Assembly (NCBI RefSeq): GCF_000423865.1
Contig: NZ_AUIU01000014.1
Location: 156,939-220,938 of the forward strand
DNA length: 64,000 nt
Direction: 5' to 3'
Origin: Thermodesulfovibrio thiophilus DSM 17215
Lineage (GTDB): Bacteria; Nitrospirota; Thermodesulfovibrionia; Thermodesulfovibrionales; Thermodesulfovibrionaceae
Positions 16,715 to 25,703 of the stretch are shown one piece after another; the stretch's first letter is position 1; every line of letters begins with the position of its first letter. Under the pieces are notes generated by a model, which was given only the letters and a program-made list of their open reading frames with translations, did no database searches and was not told the origin of the DNA. Position numbers and translations under genes: made by a program.

Positions 16715-19546
16715 CTAATTTATTAATTCTTCAAGAACTGACACGTTTTCTTTTATTTTATCACTTTTAATTAAAAGTTCCTCATACTTTTCTTTATCCT
16801 TGTTCACAACATCCTGCGGAGCATTTTTTATAAAGTCCTCATTCATCAGCTTTTTATTGAGAAAAGAGATTTCCTGATCCATTTTCTGAAGTTCCTTCAA
16901 AAGTCGTTTTTTCTCCTGTTCAATATCAATCAATCCCTTAACAGGTATATAAATCTCAAAATCTTTTTTAACTGATATTGCAGAACCCTTTTGCCTGACT
17001 ATATCCTTTCCTATCGTCAAATTCTTTGCCCTGGCAAGTTTCAAAATAAATTGATTTCCCTCATGAAGAATTCCCTCAGCTTCTGAGCTGAGAGATTTAA
17101 TATACACATCAAGAGTTATTGATGGAGCAATGTTCAGCTCTCCACGAATACTTCTGATACCTGTCACCGCATCCATAATATATCTCATCTTTTTCAGAGA
17201 TTCTTCGTCTTTTTTTATAGAATCCGATCCAGGATATGAAGAAATCATTATGGATTCAGTTTTACCAAGGATATTAAACCATATTTCCTCTGTCACAAAT
17301 GGCATAAATGGATGAAGAAGCTTTAAAACAGTTTCAAAAACATAAAAAAGACAGTTAATCGTATCTTTTGCTTCATCGCTCTCAGAATACAGAACAACTT
17401 TCGACAACTCAATATACCAGTCACAGAATTCATGCCAGAGAAATTGATATACTGTATTGGCTGCATCATTGAATCTGTAAGCTTCAAGTGCTTTATTGGT
17501 TTCATCTATTGTCTCAGAAAGACGTGATAAAATCCATTTATCCTTGAATGATTTCATATCATCCACAGTAATGCTTTCCTCAGTTCTTAAATGCTGGAAA
17601 CTCATTATAAACTTCATTGCATTCCATATTTTATTTATGAAATGTCTGTATCCTTCGACTCTTTCTTCTGAAAATTTAATATCTCTTCCCTGAGCTGCAA
17701 AAGCTGCCAGTGTGAATCTGAAAGCATCAGCTCCGTATTTTTCAATCATAACAATGGGGTCTATCACATTTCCTTTAGACTTGCTCATCTTCTGTCCCTT
17801 TGAATCCCTTATAAGTGCATGAATGTAAACATCTCTGAATGGAACTTCTTTCATAAACTTCAATCCCATCATTATCATCCTTGCAACCCAGAAAAATATT
17901 ATGTCAAACCCTGTAACAAGCACATTTGTAGGATAGAATCTCTTCAAATCTTCTGCTTCATCAGGCCATCCAAGAGTGGAAAATGGCCATAATGCTGAAG
18001 AAAACCATGTATCAAGAACATCAGGGTCCTGAATTAATTCCTCGCTACCGCATTCAGGACAGTGTTTAACCTCATCTCTTCCTGCAAATGGTTTGATCTC
18101 TTTTGGAATCCTGAGCATTTTTGCTCTCTGTTCAATTTCATGTTTTGTAATTCCGAGCTTTCGCAATTCATTATAAGTGCCGCTCCAGATTTCTTTTCCA
18201 TTAACTATAAATGGTTTATAAAATCTGATCTCAATTAAATCTCCATGCTCTCTGCCATCAGCAGTTTTACATTTTGCGCAGTACCACACGGGAATTCTGT
18301 GTCCCCACCACAGTTGCCTTGAAATACACCAGTCCTTTATATCCCGCATCCATGCGTAGTAGTTGTTAACCCATCCATCAGGAATAAATCTTATTCTGCC
18401 TTCTTCAACCACCATCAGAGCCTGTTCAGCAAGTGGTTTTATTTTTACATACCACTGAACTGTCTGGAAAGGTTCAATGACTGTTTTACATCTATAACAA
18501 TGTCCTACTGAATGTTTATGTTTTTCAACCTTATCAAGAAGCCCAGCTTCAGTAAGATCATCGATAATTTTTTTCCTTGCCTCATATCTATCAAGAGCTT
18601 TATACTGTCCGGCTTCATCTGTCATTTTACCTTCTTCATCTATAACACACACATATGAAAGATTATGCCTCTGAGCCATCTCTGCATCATTGAAATCATG
18701 GGCAGGAGTTACTTTAACAGCTCCTGTTCCAAATTCCATATCAACAGCACTATCAGCAATAATCGGTATTTCTCTGTTAATAAGAGGAAGAATAATCGTA
18801 TTGCCAACCAAATTTTTATATCTTTTATCTTCTGGATTAACTGCAACTGCTGTATCACCAAGCATTGTTTCAGGACGAGTTGTTGCAACTGTGATAAATT
18901 GAGATGGGTCATCTTTGAATGGATATTTTATATAGTAAAGTTTTCCTTCTAATTCCTCATGTTCAACTTCAAGATCAGAAAGAGCAGTATGACATCGTGG
19001 ACACCAGTTTATAAGCCTCAAATCCCTGTAAATCAATCCTTCATCAAAGAGCCTGAGGAAAACCTCTCTAACCGCCTTTGAAAGTCCCTCATCCATTGTA
19101 AATCTCAGCCTTGACCAGTCACATGATGCTCCGATTCTTTTGAGCTGATCAATTATTCTACCCCCGCAGTTTTCCTTCCACTGCCAGACTCTCTCCAAAA
19201 AAGCATCTCTTCCGATGGTGTATCTATCAACTCCCTCAGAAAGCAGTTGTCTTTCAACAACGTTCTGAGTTGCAATTCCAGCATGGTCTGTTCCTGGAAT
19301 CCACAGAGCATCGTATCCGAGCATTCTCTTCCAGCGAATTAAAATATCCTGTAACGTGGCATTCAAAGCATGCCCCATGTGAAGAGTGCCAGTAACATTT
19401 GGAGGAGGAATTACTATACAGTAAGGTTGTTTTTTTGAATCTAAAGCTGGTTTAAAAAAACCCTTTTCTTCCCATAAACTGTAAAGCTTTTCTTCAATTG
19501 TTGCGGGTTGATAGGTTTCATTGATTGACAACTCTTTCTTTAACAC
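16715..19546 (-). CDS. valS: Valyl-tRNA synthetase
   Basis: 943 residues, class I synthetase. The HIGH element is PPNVTGTLHMGHALN near residue 50 and the KMSKS element is GQKMSKSKGNVIDP near residue 600. The editing domain contains TTRPETMLGDTAVAVNP. The tRNA-binding anticodon domain and a C-terminal coiled coil (EQEKKRLLKELQKMDQEI) are present, as is usual for ValRS. It charges tRNA-Val and hydrolyses mischarged Thr. Its first 29 bases overlap the end of the receiver-like gene, so it appears to be co-transcribed with the Mla genes upstream. No T-box leader is seen. Confidence 0.97.
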   Translation of the reverse strand: MLKKELSINETYQPATIEEKLYSLWEEKGFFKPALDSKKQPYCIVIPPPNVTGTLHMGHALNATLQDILIRWKRMLGYDALWIPGTDHAGIATQNVVERQLLSEGVDRYTIGRDAFLERVWQWKENCGGRIIDQLKRIGASCDWSRLRFTMDEGLSKAVREVFLRLFDEGLIYRDLRLINWCPRCHTALSDLEVEHEELEGKLYYIKYPFKDDPSQFITVATTRPETMLGDTAVAVNPEDKRYKNLVGNTIILPLINREIPIIADSAVDMEFGTGAVKVTPAHDFNDAEMAQRHNLSYVCVIDEEGKMTDEAGQYKALDRYEARKKIIDDLTEAGLLDKVEKHKHSVGHCYRCKTVIEPFQTVQWYVKIKPLAEQALMVVEEGRIRFIPDGWVNNYYAWMRDIKDWCISRQLWWGHRIPVWYCAKCKTADGREHGDLIEIRFYKPFIVNGKEIWSGTYNELRKLGITKHEIEQRAKMLRIPKEIKPFAGRDEVKHCPECGSEELIQDPDVLDTWFSSALWPFSTLGWPDEAEDLKRFYPTNVLVTGFDIIFFWVARMIMMGLKFMKEVPFRDVYIHALIRDSKGQKMSKSKGNVIDPIVMIEKYGADAFRFTLAAFAAQGRDIKFSEERVEGYRHFINKIWNAMKFIMSFQHLRTEESITVDDMKSFKDKWILSRLSETIDETNKALEAYRFNDAANTVYQFLWHEFCDWYIELSKVVLYSESDEAKDTINCLFYVFETVLKLLHPFMPFVTEEIWFNILGKTESIMISSYPGSDSIKKDEESLKKMRYIMDAVTGIRSIRGELNIAPSITLDVYIKSLSSEAEGILHEGNQFILKLARAKNLTIGKDIVRQKGSAISVKKDFEIYIPVKGLIDIEQEKKRLLKELQKMDQEISFLNKKLMNEDFIKNAPQDVVNKDKEKYEELLIKSDKIKENVSVLEELIN

Positions 19547-20045
19547 GATTTTGCTCCATACCCTCCAGAAGTTGTTTAAAAATACTGTATATCTCAGTCT
19601 GTACTTCCTGTTTTATATATGGCCTGAATTTGTTAATTAATTCATTTTCTGATTCCTCTATAGAGCTCACATTGACTTTAGTTAGTTTCTCCTGAAACAG
19701 AAAATATTCCACTTTCTCCTTGAATTCTTCCCGACTGAATGGTTTAACAATAAAATTAACTCCTGAATTTTTAAACTGTTCAGTATTAATAGAAGAATAA
19801 AAATTCACAATCATAAGAACAGGCAACACCAGAGAATATCTTTGTCTTAATGTTTGACAGAAGTTCAATAACTCATTCTCATCCATTTCATCAGTCAAGA
19901 TAACAAGTTCAGGATTAATATCTTCAATACTCTTTAACGCTTCATCAATATCTGAAAATGATTTAATCAACAATTGATCTTCAAATAAATTTTCCAGAAG
20001 ATCTGATACAACATTTGATTTTTCAACCAGAAGAATCCGGTACAT
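19518..20045 (-). CDS. Receiver-like domain protein with degenerate phosphorylation site
   Basis: 175 residues. The first 120 follow the CheY fold pattern, starting YRILLVEKSN and ending with the conserved Lys in FIVKPFSREEF. The acidic pair after beta-1 is reduced to a single Glu, and the phospho-acceptor position reads LVILTDEMDE, with Thr where Asp is expected and Asp one place later. It may thus act without phosphorylation. The 50-residue tail is acidic and helical (EENELINKFRPYIKQEVQTEI-like), possibly a dimerisation or partner helix. It lies between the mlaC-like gene (1 base) and valS (29-base overlap). Confidence 0.7.
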   Translation of the reverse strand: MYRILLVEKSNVVSDLLENLFEDQLLIKSFSDIDEALKSIEDINPELVILTDEMDENELLNFCQTLRQRYSLVLPVLMIVNFYSSINTEQFKNSGVNFIVKPFSREEFKEKVEYFLFQEKLTKVNVSSIEESENELINKFRPYIKQEVQTEIYSIFKQLLEGMEQNRVKERVVNQ

Positions 20046-20046
20046 T

Positions 20047-20655
20047 TTACTTCTCTCTTGTGACTTCTTCTATCTGTTTACTCTTCATCCTCTTTACAAG
20101 CTCCTGATATGAATAGTTACGGATGATTTTATTGAACTGGCTGCGATAATTGCTTACAAGGCTTACGCCTTCAATGACAATATCGTAAACTTTCCACTCT
20201 TTACCATTAAAATAAAGCCTGTAATCAATTGGAATTTCTTTCTGATCAGTTGTAATCACTTTTGTCCTTACCTCAGCATATTTACCATCAATATTCTCAT
20301 CAGTATAAATTACTTTTTCATTGGTGTAAGCTTCAATTTTATTGGCATAAGATCTTTCAAGCAAATCCTTATATAGCGCAATAAACTCCTTTTTCTCAGC
20401 AGGAGTTCTTTCCTTCCAGTAGACACCTAAAGAGCGTTTTGACATCTCTTCAAAATCAATGATTTTTCCTATTTCAGCTCTCAAAGCAGCTCTTCTTTGC
20501 GGAGTTTTGCTCTCTCCTTTATATTTTGGATCTTTAACAATGTTTATTACTTTATCAACAGCTATCTTAACTTCCTCTTTAGGAGAAAGCACAGCAAAGG
20601 CGGTTGACAAAGAAAATACAGAAATCAGAAATAAAATTAGTATAGCTCTTTTCAT
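20047..20655 (-). CDS. mlaC: MlaC/Ttg2D-family periplasmic phospholipid-binding protein
   Basis: 202 residues from the ATG at 20655, which has AGGGAGG 10 bases upstream; a start 21 bases earlier would sit inside the TolC gene. Signal peptide MKRAILILFLISVFSLSTAFA. The mature part matches the MlaC pattern: RRAALRAEIGKIIDFEEMSKRSLGVYW, FIALYKDLLERSYANKIEAY, then VRTKVITTDQKEIPIDYRL and KVYDIVIEGVSLVSNYRSQF. Such proteins ferry lipids between the inner-membrane MlaFEDB complex and the outer membrane. It is the last Mla gene here and overlaps nothing. Confidence 0.88.
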   Translation of the reverse strand: MKRAILILFLISVFSLSTAFAVLSPKEEVKIAVDKVINIVKDPKYKGESKTPQRRAALRAEIGKIIDFEEMSKRSLGVYWKERTPAEKKEFIALYKDLLERSYANKIEAYTNEKVIYTDENIDGKYAEVRTKVITTDQKEIPIDYRLYFNGKEWKVYDIVIEGVSLVSNYRSQFNKIIRNYSYQELVKRMKSKQIEEVTREK

Positions 20656-20656
20656 G

Positions 20657-22027
20657 CTATTTAACCTCCCTTTCATTTTTATCTAATCCTGAAGCCTGCA
20701 TTAAGTTTGCCACAGCAATTTTTTGGTTATAAAGAGCCTTTAAATGGTTTACTCTGGTCATTGTATAGGCAAGCACAGCATCTGTGAGATCTTTTGTTTC
20801 TCCAATGCCCATATCAATATTTGCATCAGCGATTACAAGCCATTTTTTTGCGTTACTGTAAGCTTCTTCCATATTTTTTGCACTTTTTGATGCTTCCTGA
20901 AGCTCATAGTAAGCCTTCCTAATCTGAACCGGAATACCGTTTTCTGCAAGCTTTTTCTTTTCAATAACTTTCTGATGCTCAATCTCAGCTTCTCTTATTT
21001 TACCCTTTGTTATTCCGAAATCAAGACTAAGTTTCAGACCAACAACAGCAGCCAGCATTGGCTCATTAAGGGGATCATAAATATAAGGATTATCAATGTC
21101 GTCTCTGTTTGTTGCTTTTGCTACACTACCTCTTACAAGAAAAAATACCTGTGGATAAAGATTGCTCTTTTCAACATCAATCAGAGCCTCTCTTGCTTTA
21201 AGTCCTTCTTTAATCTGAGTCATCTCAGGTCTAAACATAAAAGCCTTTGAAATTAAGTCATCAGGCTGCATATAAATATCTTCATATTTTAAAGTTTCAG
21301 TCATTACATCAAGCTTGGCATTTGGTGAAAGTCCTGTCATAAATTTTAAAGCTTCAATAATTATTGCTTCATTTTTATCAATCTCATTTAAGTTTCTCAG
21401 CACTTCACCATAGTAAGTTTTAAGTTTATAAAGTGTGAGTTCATCAGCAGATGGAAGCTCCTTTTTCAGATCTTCCTCTGTTCTTTTTATTGCTTTTTCA
21501 ATTTCATCCTTAATTTCATTTGCAAGTGTTCTCAGATCCCTTAGCATGGCAAGACTCCAGTAAATCTCCTTTGTCTTAAAAATAATTTCCGAGCGTTTCT
21601 TTTCAAGCTCTGCCTCAGAGACTTTTATCCCTCCTTCTGCAGCTGTTTTATAACCTGCAATCTTTCCGAATGTGTAAATCGGTTGCAATGCCTGCATTAT
21701 AATAGTTCCAAAAACACCGTTTATTGTTGTTGATACATCAGTCTTTACCCTGGGAGATATATCCTCTTTCTCAGCTTCCGGAGAAGGACCTCCAAGAGCC
21801 ATAATCTCAATCTGAGGTAATGCTGCTGCTTTAGCCTGATCCAGTTTTGCTTTATAGATTTCAATATCCTGTTTATACTCTCCAAGCTCTGGATGAAACT
21901 TAACCGCTCTTGCAATGCACCCTTTCAGATTAAGAACAATCTTGTCCTCTTTGTCTTCTGCAAAACAAACAGCTGAAAATAAAAATACACCCAAAATAAT
22001 TAAAAACCTAAATTTTCCCGAACACAT
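20657..22027 (-). CDS. TolC-family outer membrane protein within an Mla operon
   Basis: 456 residues. Signal peptide (FRFLIILGVFLFSAVCFAED). The rest is long amphipathic helices typical of outer membrane efflux proteins, with two internally similar halves (LNLKGCIARAVKFHPEL... and ...KAFMFRPEMTQIKEGLKAREALI). It should form the trimeric outer-membrane and periplasmic channel of a tripartite system. It begins inside the 3' end of mlaD and ends just before mlaC, so its partner is probably the MCE protein MlaD, implying a continuous envelope-spanning lipid path rather than a MlaA lipoprotein exit. Substrate and direction are not proven. Confidence 0.85.
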   Translation of the reverse strand: MCSGKFRFLIILGVFLFSAVCFAEDKEDKIVLNLKGCIARAVKFHPELGEYKQDIEIYKAKLDQAKAAALPQIEIMALGGPSPEAEKEDISPRVKTDVSTTINGVFGTIIMQALQPIYTFGKIAGYKTAAEGGIKVSEAELEKKRSEIIFKTKEIYWSLAMLRDLRTLANEIKDEIEKAIKRTEEDLKKELPSADELTLYKLKTYYGEVLRNLNEIDKNEAIIIEALKFMTGLSPNAKLDVMTETLKYEDIYMQPDDLISKAFMFRPEMTQIKEGLKAREALIDVEKSNLYPQVFFLVRGSVAKATNRDDIDNPYIYDPLNEPMLAAVVGLKLSLDFGITKGKIREAEIEHQKVIEKKKLAENGIPVQIRKAYYELQEASKSAKNMEEAYSNAKKWLVIADANIDMGIGETKDLTDAVLAYTMTRVNHLKALYNQKIAVANLMQASGLDKNEREVK

Positions 22028-22451
22028 ATTTGGATAACACCTCCTCTATGTCTATTGATGATTCAGTTTCTCTAATTTTACCATTTTGAGCAATATATTG
22101 CTCAGAACCTCCAGGTGTGATCTGAATATATTTTTCACCGATCAACCCCTTTGTTCTTATTGATGCAATGGAATCATCAGGAAGTTTTATTGAATTTAAG
22201 ATTTTTATCTCCACCTCCGCATGATATTTATCATTAATTCTAACACGTTCAACAGAACCAACAGGAACACCGGCAATCTCGACAACAGAGCCCTTTCTGA
22301 TTCCTCCTATCTTGTCAAACTCTGCGGAAACAGTATAGTAACCAGATGAAAACATATCAATCTTGCCAAGTTTGAAAGAAAGATACCCAAGTGCAAGAAC
22401 CCCGATCAGGACAAATATTCCCACTGCTATTTCAAGATTCTCTCTTTTCAT
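22008..22451 (-). CDS. mlaD: MlaD-family MCE-domain protein
   Basis: 147 residues. The chosen start at 22451 (MKRENLEIAVGIFVLIG) has GGAGGTG just upstream; the in-frame ATG 12 bases earlier contains that SD. One N-terminal membrane helix is followed by an MCE domain: AEFDKIGGIRKGSVVEIAGVPVG, then RVRINDKYHAEVEI and TKGLIGEKYIQITPGG. MlaD hexamers hold lipid on the periplasmic side of the MlaFE transporter. It is short, with no long C-terminal helix, so the TolC-like protein may provide the tunnel. It is separated from mlaF by about 600 bp of repeats, although gene order says they belong to one system. Confidence 0.9.
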   Translation of the reverse strand: MKRENLEIAVGIFVLIGVLALGYLSFKLGKIDMFSSGYYTVSAEFDKIGGIRKGSVVEIAGVPVGSVERVRINDKYHAEVEIKILNSIKLPDDSIASIRTKGLIGEKYIQITPGGSEQYIAQNGKIRETESSIDIEEVLSKYVFGKI

Positions 22452-23060
22452 TTGCACCTCCATTTTCTATACTCATTAAAAACTATTCAATAACTCAATA
22501 AACCCTGAAAATCAAAAAACTACAGGCATCCTTATTTTTCACCTGCCCCACCTTGTCCTTCTGATCGTCCGCTCCGTCATTCTTAAGTATTTATTCTGTC
22601 CTTCTGAGCCTTCTATTTTGTCATTCTGAGCGTCAGCGAAGAATCCCTTCCTCTATCCTTCCAAGCGTCCACTCTATCCTTCTGATCGTCCGCTCCGTCA
22701 TTCTTAAGTATTTATTCTGTCCTTCTGAGCCTTCTATTTTGTCATTCTGAGCGTCAGCGAAGAATCCCCACCTTTGTTTCAAGGAGAAGACCCTTCACTT
22801 CGTTCAGGGTGACAGATAAATAATATGTACTGTCATTCTGAGCATCCACTCTCTCCTTCTGATCGTCCGCTCCGTCATTCTTAGCATTTATCCTGTCCTT
22901 CTGAGCCTTCTATTCTGTCATTCTGAGCGTCAGCGAAGAATCCCCTCCTCTGTTTAAAGGAGGAGACCCTTCGGCTTCGCCTCAGGGTGACAAAAAAAAC
23001 ACTCGGTGACAAAAAAACACTCAGGGTGACAATATCAACCTTATTATTATTTAACAACCT
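22452..23060. repeat. REPIN-like repeat block inside the mla operon
   Basis: No gene. Contains a perfect 92-bp direct repeat (22556-22647 and 22677-22768) and two complete L-spacer-R units (22741-22813, 22917-22991). L arm: GTCATTCTGAGCGTCAGCGAAGAATC. R arm: the divergent inverted form that ends in CTCAGGGTGAC. Further half-arms (GTCATTCTGAGC, GTCCTTCTGAGCC) are spaced about 20 bases apart. The block separates mlaF from mlaD and would be transcribed within the operon. Confidence 0.9.
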
Positions 23061-23789
23061 TCAACCTTCAATACCCATTATAAAATTTTTTACAACAATA
23101 TTATCACTTTTCTGAATTTCTTCAGGAGTTCCTACTTCAACAATTCTTCCATCATGAAGCATCGCAACTCTATCTGAAATCTCAAATATCTCAGGAATTT
23201 CATGGCTGATTATCAAACCTGTGAACTCATACTGCTTTTGAGTGTCCCTTATAAGTTTATGAATTGAACGAACCAGTATCGGATCAAGTCCTGTTGTGGG
23301 TTCATCAAACAAAATTATCTTTGGATGCCCTATTAATGCTCTAGCAAGCGCCACTCTCTTTCGCATTCCTCCGCTGAGTTCAGCAGGATATTTATATTCC
23401 ATTCCCTGAAGTCCGACATCACTCAGGGCTTTCATCACTTTTTCGTGAATCTCCTTTTTATCCAGCTTTGTCTTTTCTGTAAGAGGAAACGCAACATTGT
23501 CATAAACAGTCATCGAATCAAAGAGTGCTCCACCCTGAAAAACAACTCCGATATCTGATCTTATTTCATCAAGCTTTTTTCCTGTGAGCTTCGTTATATC
23601 CTCTCCTTTTATAATTATACTTCCGCTGTCAGGCTTTAGCAATCTGATAATATGTTTAAGAAGAACTGATTTACCTCCACCGCTTCTTCCAATTACAGCA
23701 GTTACCTCACCCTCGTTTATAACAAGATTCACTCCCTTTAAAACCTGCTGATGACCAAATGATTTGTAAAGATTTTTTATTTCAATCAT
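23061..23789 (-). CDS. mlaF: MlaF-family ABC transporter ATP-binding protein
   Basis: 242 residues from the ATG at 23789 (MIEIKNLYKSFGHQQVLKG), which overlaps the mlaE stop as ATGA; the longer frame to 23921 is an mlaE shadow. Walker A is GRSGGGKSVLLKHI, the signature is LSGGMRKRVALARAL, Walker B is KIILFDEPTTGLDP, and the switch His is in LIISHE. The GGGKS glycine pattern and RKRV signature variant are typical of MlaF/Ttg2A. It powers lipid movement by the MlaE permease at the inner membrane. Repeats follow its stop. Confidence 0.94.
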   Translation of the reverse strand: MIEIKNLYKSFGHQQVLKGVNLVINEGEVTAVIGRSGGGKSVLLKHIIRLLKPDSGSIIIKGEDITKLTGKKLDEIRSDIGVVFQGGALFDSMTVYDNVAFPLTEKTKLDKKEIHEKVMKALSDVGLQGMEYKYPAELSGGMRKRVALARALIGHPKIILFDEPTTGLDPILVRSIHKLIRDTQKQYEFTGLIISHEIPEIFEISDRVAMLHDGRIVEVGTPEEIQKSDNIVVKNFIMGIEG

Positions 23790-24562
23790 AACAGAAATGC
23801 TCCAAGCATGTAATCCCAGAGCAGTATTATGACACTTGAAAGAACAACAGCATTTGTGGTTGCCCTGCTCACTCCTCTTGCTCCATAGCCAGCGTAATAT
23901 CCCATGAATGTGCAAATCCATGTAACAAGAAGCCCGAAGCTCAGGGATTTATAAAGCCCTATCCTTATATCCTTAAAATCAACATAGAGCTCCATCTGAG
24001 AGAAATATGTTCCTTCACTTAACCCAAGAGCATGAATTGATACAAGATAGCCTCCATAAATCCCAACAACATCAAAAATTGCTGTAAGAAGCGGAAAAGT
24101 AACAATGCCTGCGATGATATTTGGAACAACAACATATTTCATCGGATTTACAGCCATCACAGTCAGAGCATCAATCTGCTCGGTAATTCTCATAATTCCA
24201 ATCTCTGCTGTAATTGCAGAACCAGCTCTTCCTGTAATCATTAAAGCACACAGCACAGGACCAAGCTCTCTTATAAGGCTCAGAGCAACAGCGGGTCCTA
24301 ACAATGCTTCAGCACCGAATTTATTCAGAGCATAAAATCCCTGAAGAGCAAGAACCATTCCGCTGAATGCTCCTGTAAAGATTACAACAATCATTGATTT
24401 ATTGCCAAAAAACCTTACCTGTCTGAGGAGATTTTTGAACTTAAACGGTGGAATAAAAACATAATAAATAGCATCAACAAGGAAAATAAACATTTTCCCC
24501 AGAAATAAAAAAAGCTCTACGCCATACCCGCCCAGCAATCTTATAAATTTAATCATTGACAT
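23786..24562 (-). CDS. mlaE: MlaE-family ABC transporter permease
   Basis: 258 residues with about five or six membrane helices. Signature segments are [56 protein letters not shown], and TEQIDALTVMAVNPMKYVVVP, all conserved in MlaE/TrnA permeases. It forms the inner membrane core that extracts or inserts phospholipids together with MlaF and MlaD. It is the first gene of the operon; Met-1 and Met-3 are both plausible starts. A repeat block starts about 100 bases upstream, so the promoter must lie in 24563-24660, where nothing clear is seen. Confidence 0.93.
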   Translation of the reverse strand: MSMIKFIRLLGGYGVELFLFLGKMFIFLVDAIYYVFIPPFKFKNLLRQVRFFGNKSMIVVIFTGAFSGMVLALQGFYALNKFGAEALLGPAVALSLIRELGPVLCALMITGRAGSAITAEIGIMRITEQIDALTVMAVNPMKYVVVPNIIAGIVTFPLLTAIFDVVGIYGGYLVSIHALGLSEGTYFSQMELYVDFKDIRIGLYKSLSFGLLVTWICTFMGYYAGYGARGVSRATTNAVVLSSVIILLWDYMLGAFLL

Positions 24563-24670
24563 ATAAGATATCTATTTAATTTTTATTTTGTCAATAGTCA
24601 GACGCTATAGGTAGTGTCAAAAATTCAATCTTATGCAGCCATAAACATTATTTTTGACCTACCCCACTCC

Positions 24671-24857
24671 GTCATTCTGAGCGTTAACCTGTCATTCTGA
24701 GCCGAAGGCGAAGAATCTCCACCTTTGTCATTCTGAGCGTCAGCGAAGAATCTCCATCTCTGTTTAAAGGAGGAGACCCTTCGGGACTCCGTCCCTCAGG
24801 GTGACAGAATGTACTGTCATTCTGAGCATTTATTTTGTCATTCTGAGCATTTATTCT
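24671..24857. repeat. REPIN-like units upstream of mlaE
   Basis: L arms at 24671 and 24691 (the latter with the CCGAAGG apical variant), then a complete unit at 24727-24805 whose R arm has the GGGAC/GTCCC apical variant, then half-arms GTCATTCTGAGCATTTAT at about 22-base spacing leading into the GIY-YIG element. Confidence 0.88.
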
Positions 24858-24902
24858 GTCATTCTGAGCGTCAGCGAAGAATCCCCACCATAAAAAAAAT
24901 GT

Positions 24903-24908
24903 TATAAT
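24903..24908 (+). promoter_or_regulatory. Extended -10 (TGTTATAAT) for the GIY-YIG gene
   Basis: TG-T-TATAAT ends 6 bases before the ATG at 24915. There is no Shine-Dalgarno, so a leaderless transcript is likely. The same box is conserved in copy 2. Confidence 0.55.
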
Positions 24909-24914
24909 CCCCTC

Positions 24915-25205
24915 ATGAAAGAACAATACTATGTCTACATAATGACAAACAAATACAATACGGTCCTATATGTTGGAGTTACAAACGACCTTGTAAGAAG
25001 AGTTTATGAACATAAAAATAAACTCGTAAAAGGTTTCACTGCAAAGTATAACATTGTGAAACTTGTTTATTATGAAACACATGAAGATATCAAGGAAGCC
25101 ATCAAAAGAGAAAAACAAATAAAGGGCTGGTTACGAGCAAAAAAGGAAGAATTGATTAAAACCATGAATCCATCATGGAAGGATTTGTATGAGAAAATAG
25201 TATGA
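24915..25205 (+). CDS. GIY-YIG nuclease domain protein, copy 1
   Basis: 96 residues, a minimal single-domain GIY-YIG endonuclease of the YhbQ/UvrC-N type (COG2827-like). YYVYIMTNKYNTVLYVGVT holds the GIY (as VYI) and YIG (as YVG) elements; the catalytic Arg lies in LVRRVYEHKN, and the metal-binding Glu is probably in the AIKREKQIKGW helix. It should nick or cut DNA. The nucleotide sequence is identical to the copy at 30261-30551, which points to recent duplication or gene conversion. It is bracketed by the two arms of the surrounding repeat family, so a role in repeat movement is inferred, not shown. Confidence 0.88.
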   Translation: MKEQYYVYIMTNKYNTVLYVGVTNDLVRRVYEHKNKLVKGFTAKYNIVKLVYYETHEDIKEAIKREKQIKGWLRAKKEELIKTMNPSWKDLYEKIV

Positions 25206-25244
25206 GATTGAGGAGGAGACCCTTCGGCTTCGCCTCAGGGTGAC

Positions 25245-25556
25245 AGAATGTACTGTCATTCTGAACATTTATTTTGTCATTCTGAGCATTTATTCTGTCA
25301 TTCTGAGCGTCAGCGAAGAATCTCCCCTCTGTTTAAAGAAGGAGACCCTTCGGGACTCCGTCCCTCAGGGTGACAGAATGTACTGTCATTCTGAGCATTT
25401 ATTTTGTCATTCTTAGTATTTATTCTGTCATTCTGAGCGTCAGCGAAGAATCCCCGCCTTTGCTTAAAGAAGGAGACCCTTCGGCTTCGCCTCAGGGTGA
25501 CAGATAAATAACAGGGTGACGATATCAAACGGTGACGATATCAAACGGTGACAACA
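25245..25556. repeat. REPIN-like units downstream of GIY-YIG copy 1
   Basis: Two complete units at 25297-25374 (R arm with GGGAC/GTCCC apex) and 25427-25501 (R arm with GGC/GCC apex), each preceded by half-arms GTCATTCTGAGCATTTATT at about 22-base spacing, and followed by short GGTGACGATATCAAAC repeats. Confidence 0.88.
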
Positions 25557-25670
25557 TCAAACCCTATTTATTATTGCACAGCCTTTTTCCACTGGTAATT
25601 CACTTGATGAGCCTATTTTCTTCCATGCCTGAAATTTAGATGCTTCTGCGTTACAGAAAAACAACAACAC
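25557..25670 (-). CDS. Possible short exported peptide or truncated gene remnant
   Basis: A 37-codon frame from a GTG start. The first residues are hydrophobic (LLFFCNAEAS), like the end of a signal peptide or lipobox, followed by KFQAWKKIGSSSELP. It lies downstream of the MFS gene and runs into the repeat block, so it may be the surviving 5' end of a gene broken by repeats. No homologue is recognised and no ribosome binding site is clear. The DNA from 25560 to 25703 is otherwise free of repeats. Confidence 0.25.
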   Translation of the reverse strand: MLLFFCNAEASKFQAWKKIGSSSELPVEKGCAIINRV

Positions 25671-25703
25671 AAAAATAATTTACAGCACTATATCTAATAT
25701 TCT

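Larger units (their letters stand above)
24858..25244 (+). mobile_element. GIY-YIG element copy 1 (L arm - nuclease gene - R arm)
   Basis: The L arm (24858-24884) and the R arm ending at 25244 are the same arms that bracket the short REPIN-like units, but here a 291-bp GIY-YIG gene takes the place of the 20-25 bp spacer. The gene and its immediate flanks are the same as in copy 2 (30204-30594), apart from the arm apical-loop variants and one base in an A-run. No target duplication can be defined among the repeats. Confidence 0.75.

Noticed and set aside
18665..18952. Plus-strand frames over valS
   Set aside because: Shadows of the valS coding frame with no start signals.
23790..23921. Longer N-terminus for MlaF
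   Set aside because: It overlaps mlaE in another frame, has no family similarity, and the ATGA overlap start at 23789 is clear.
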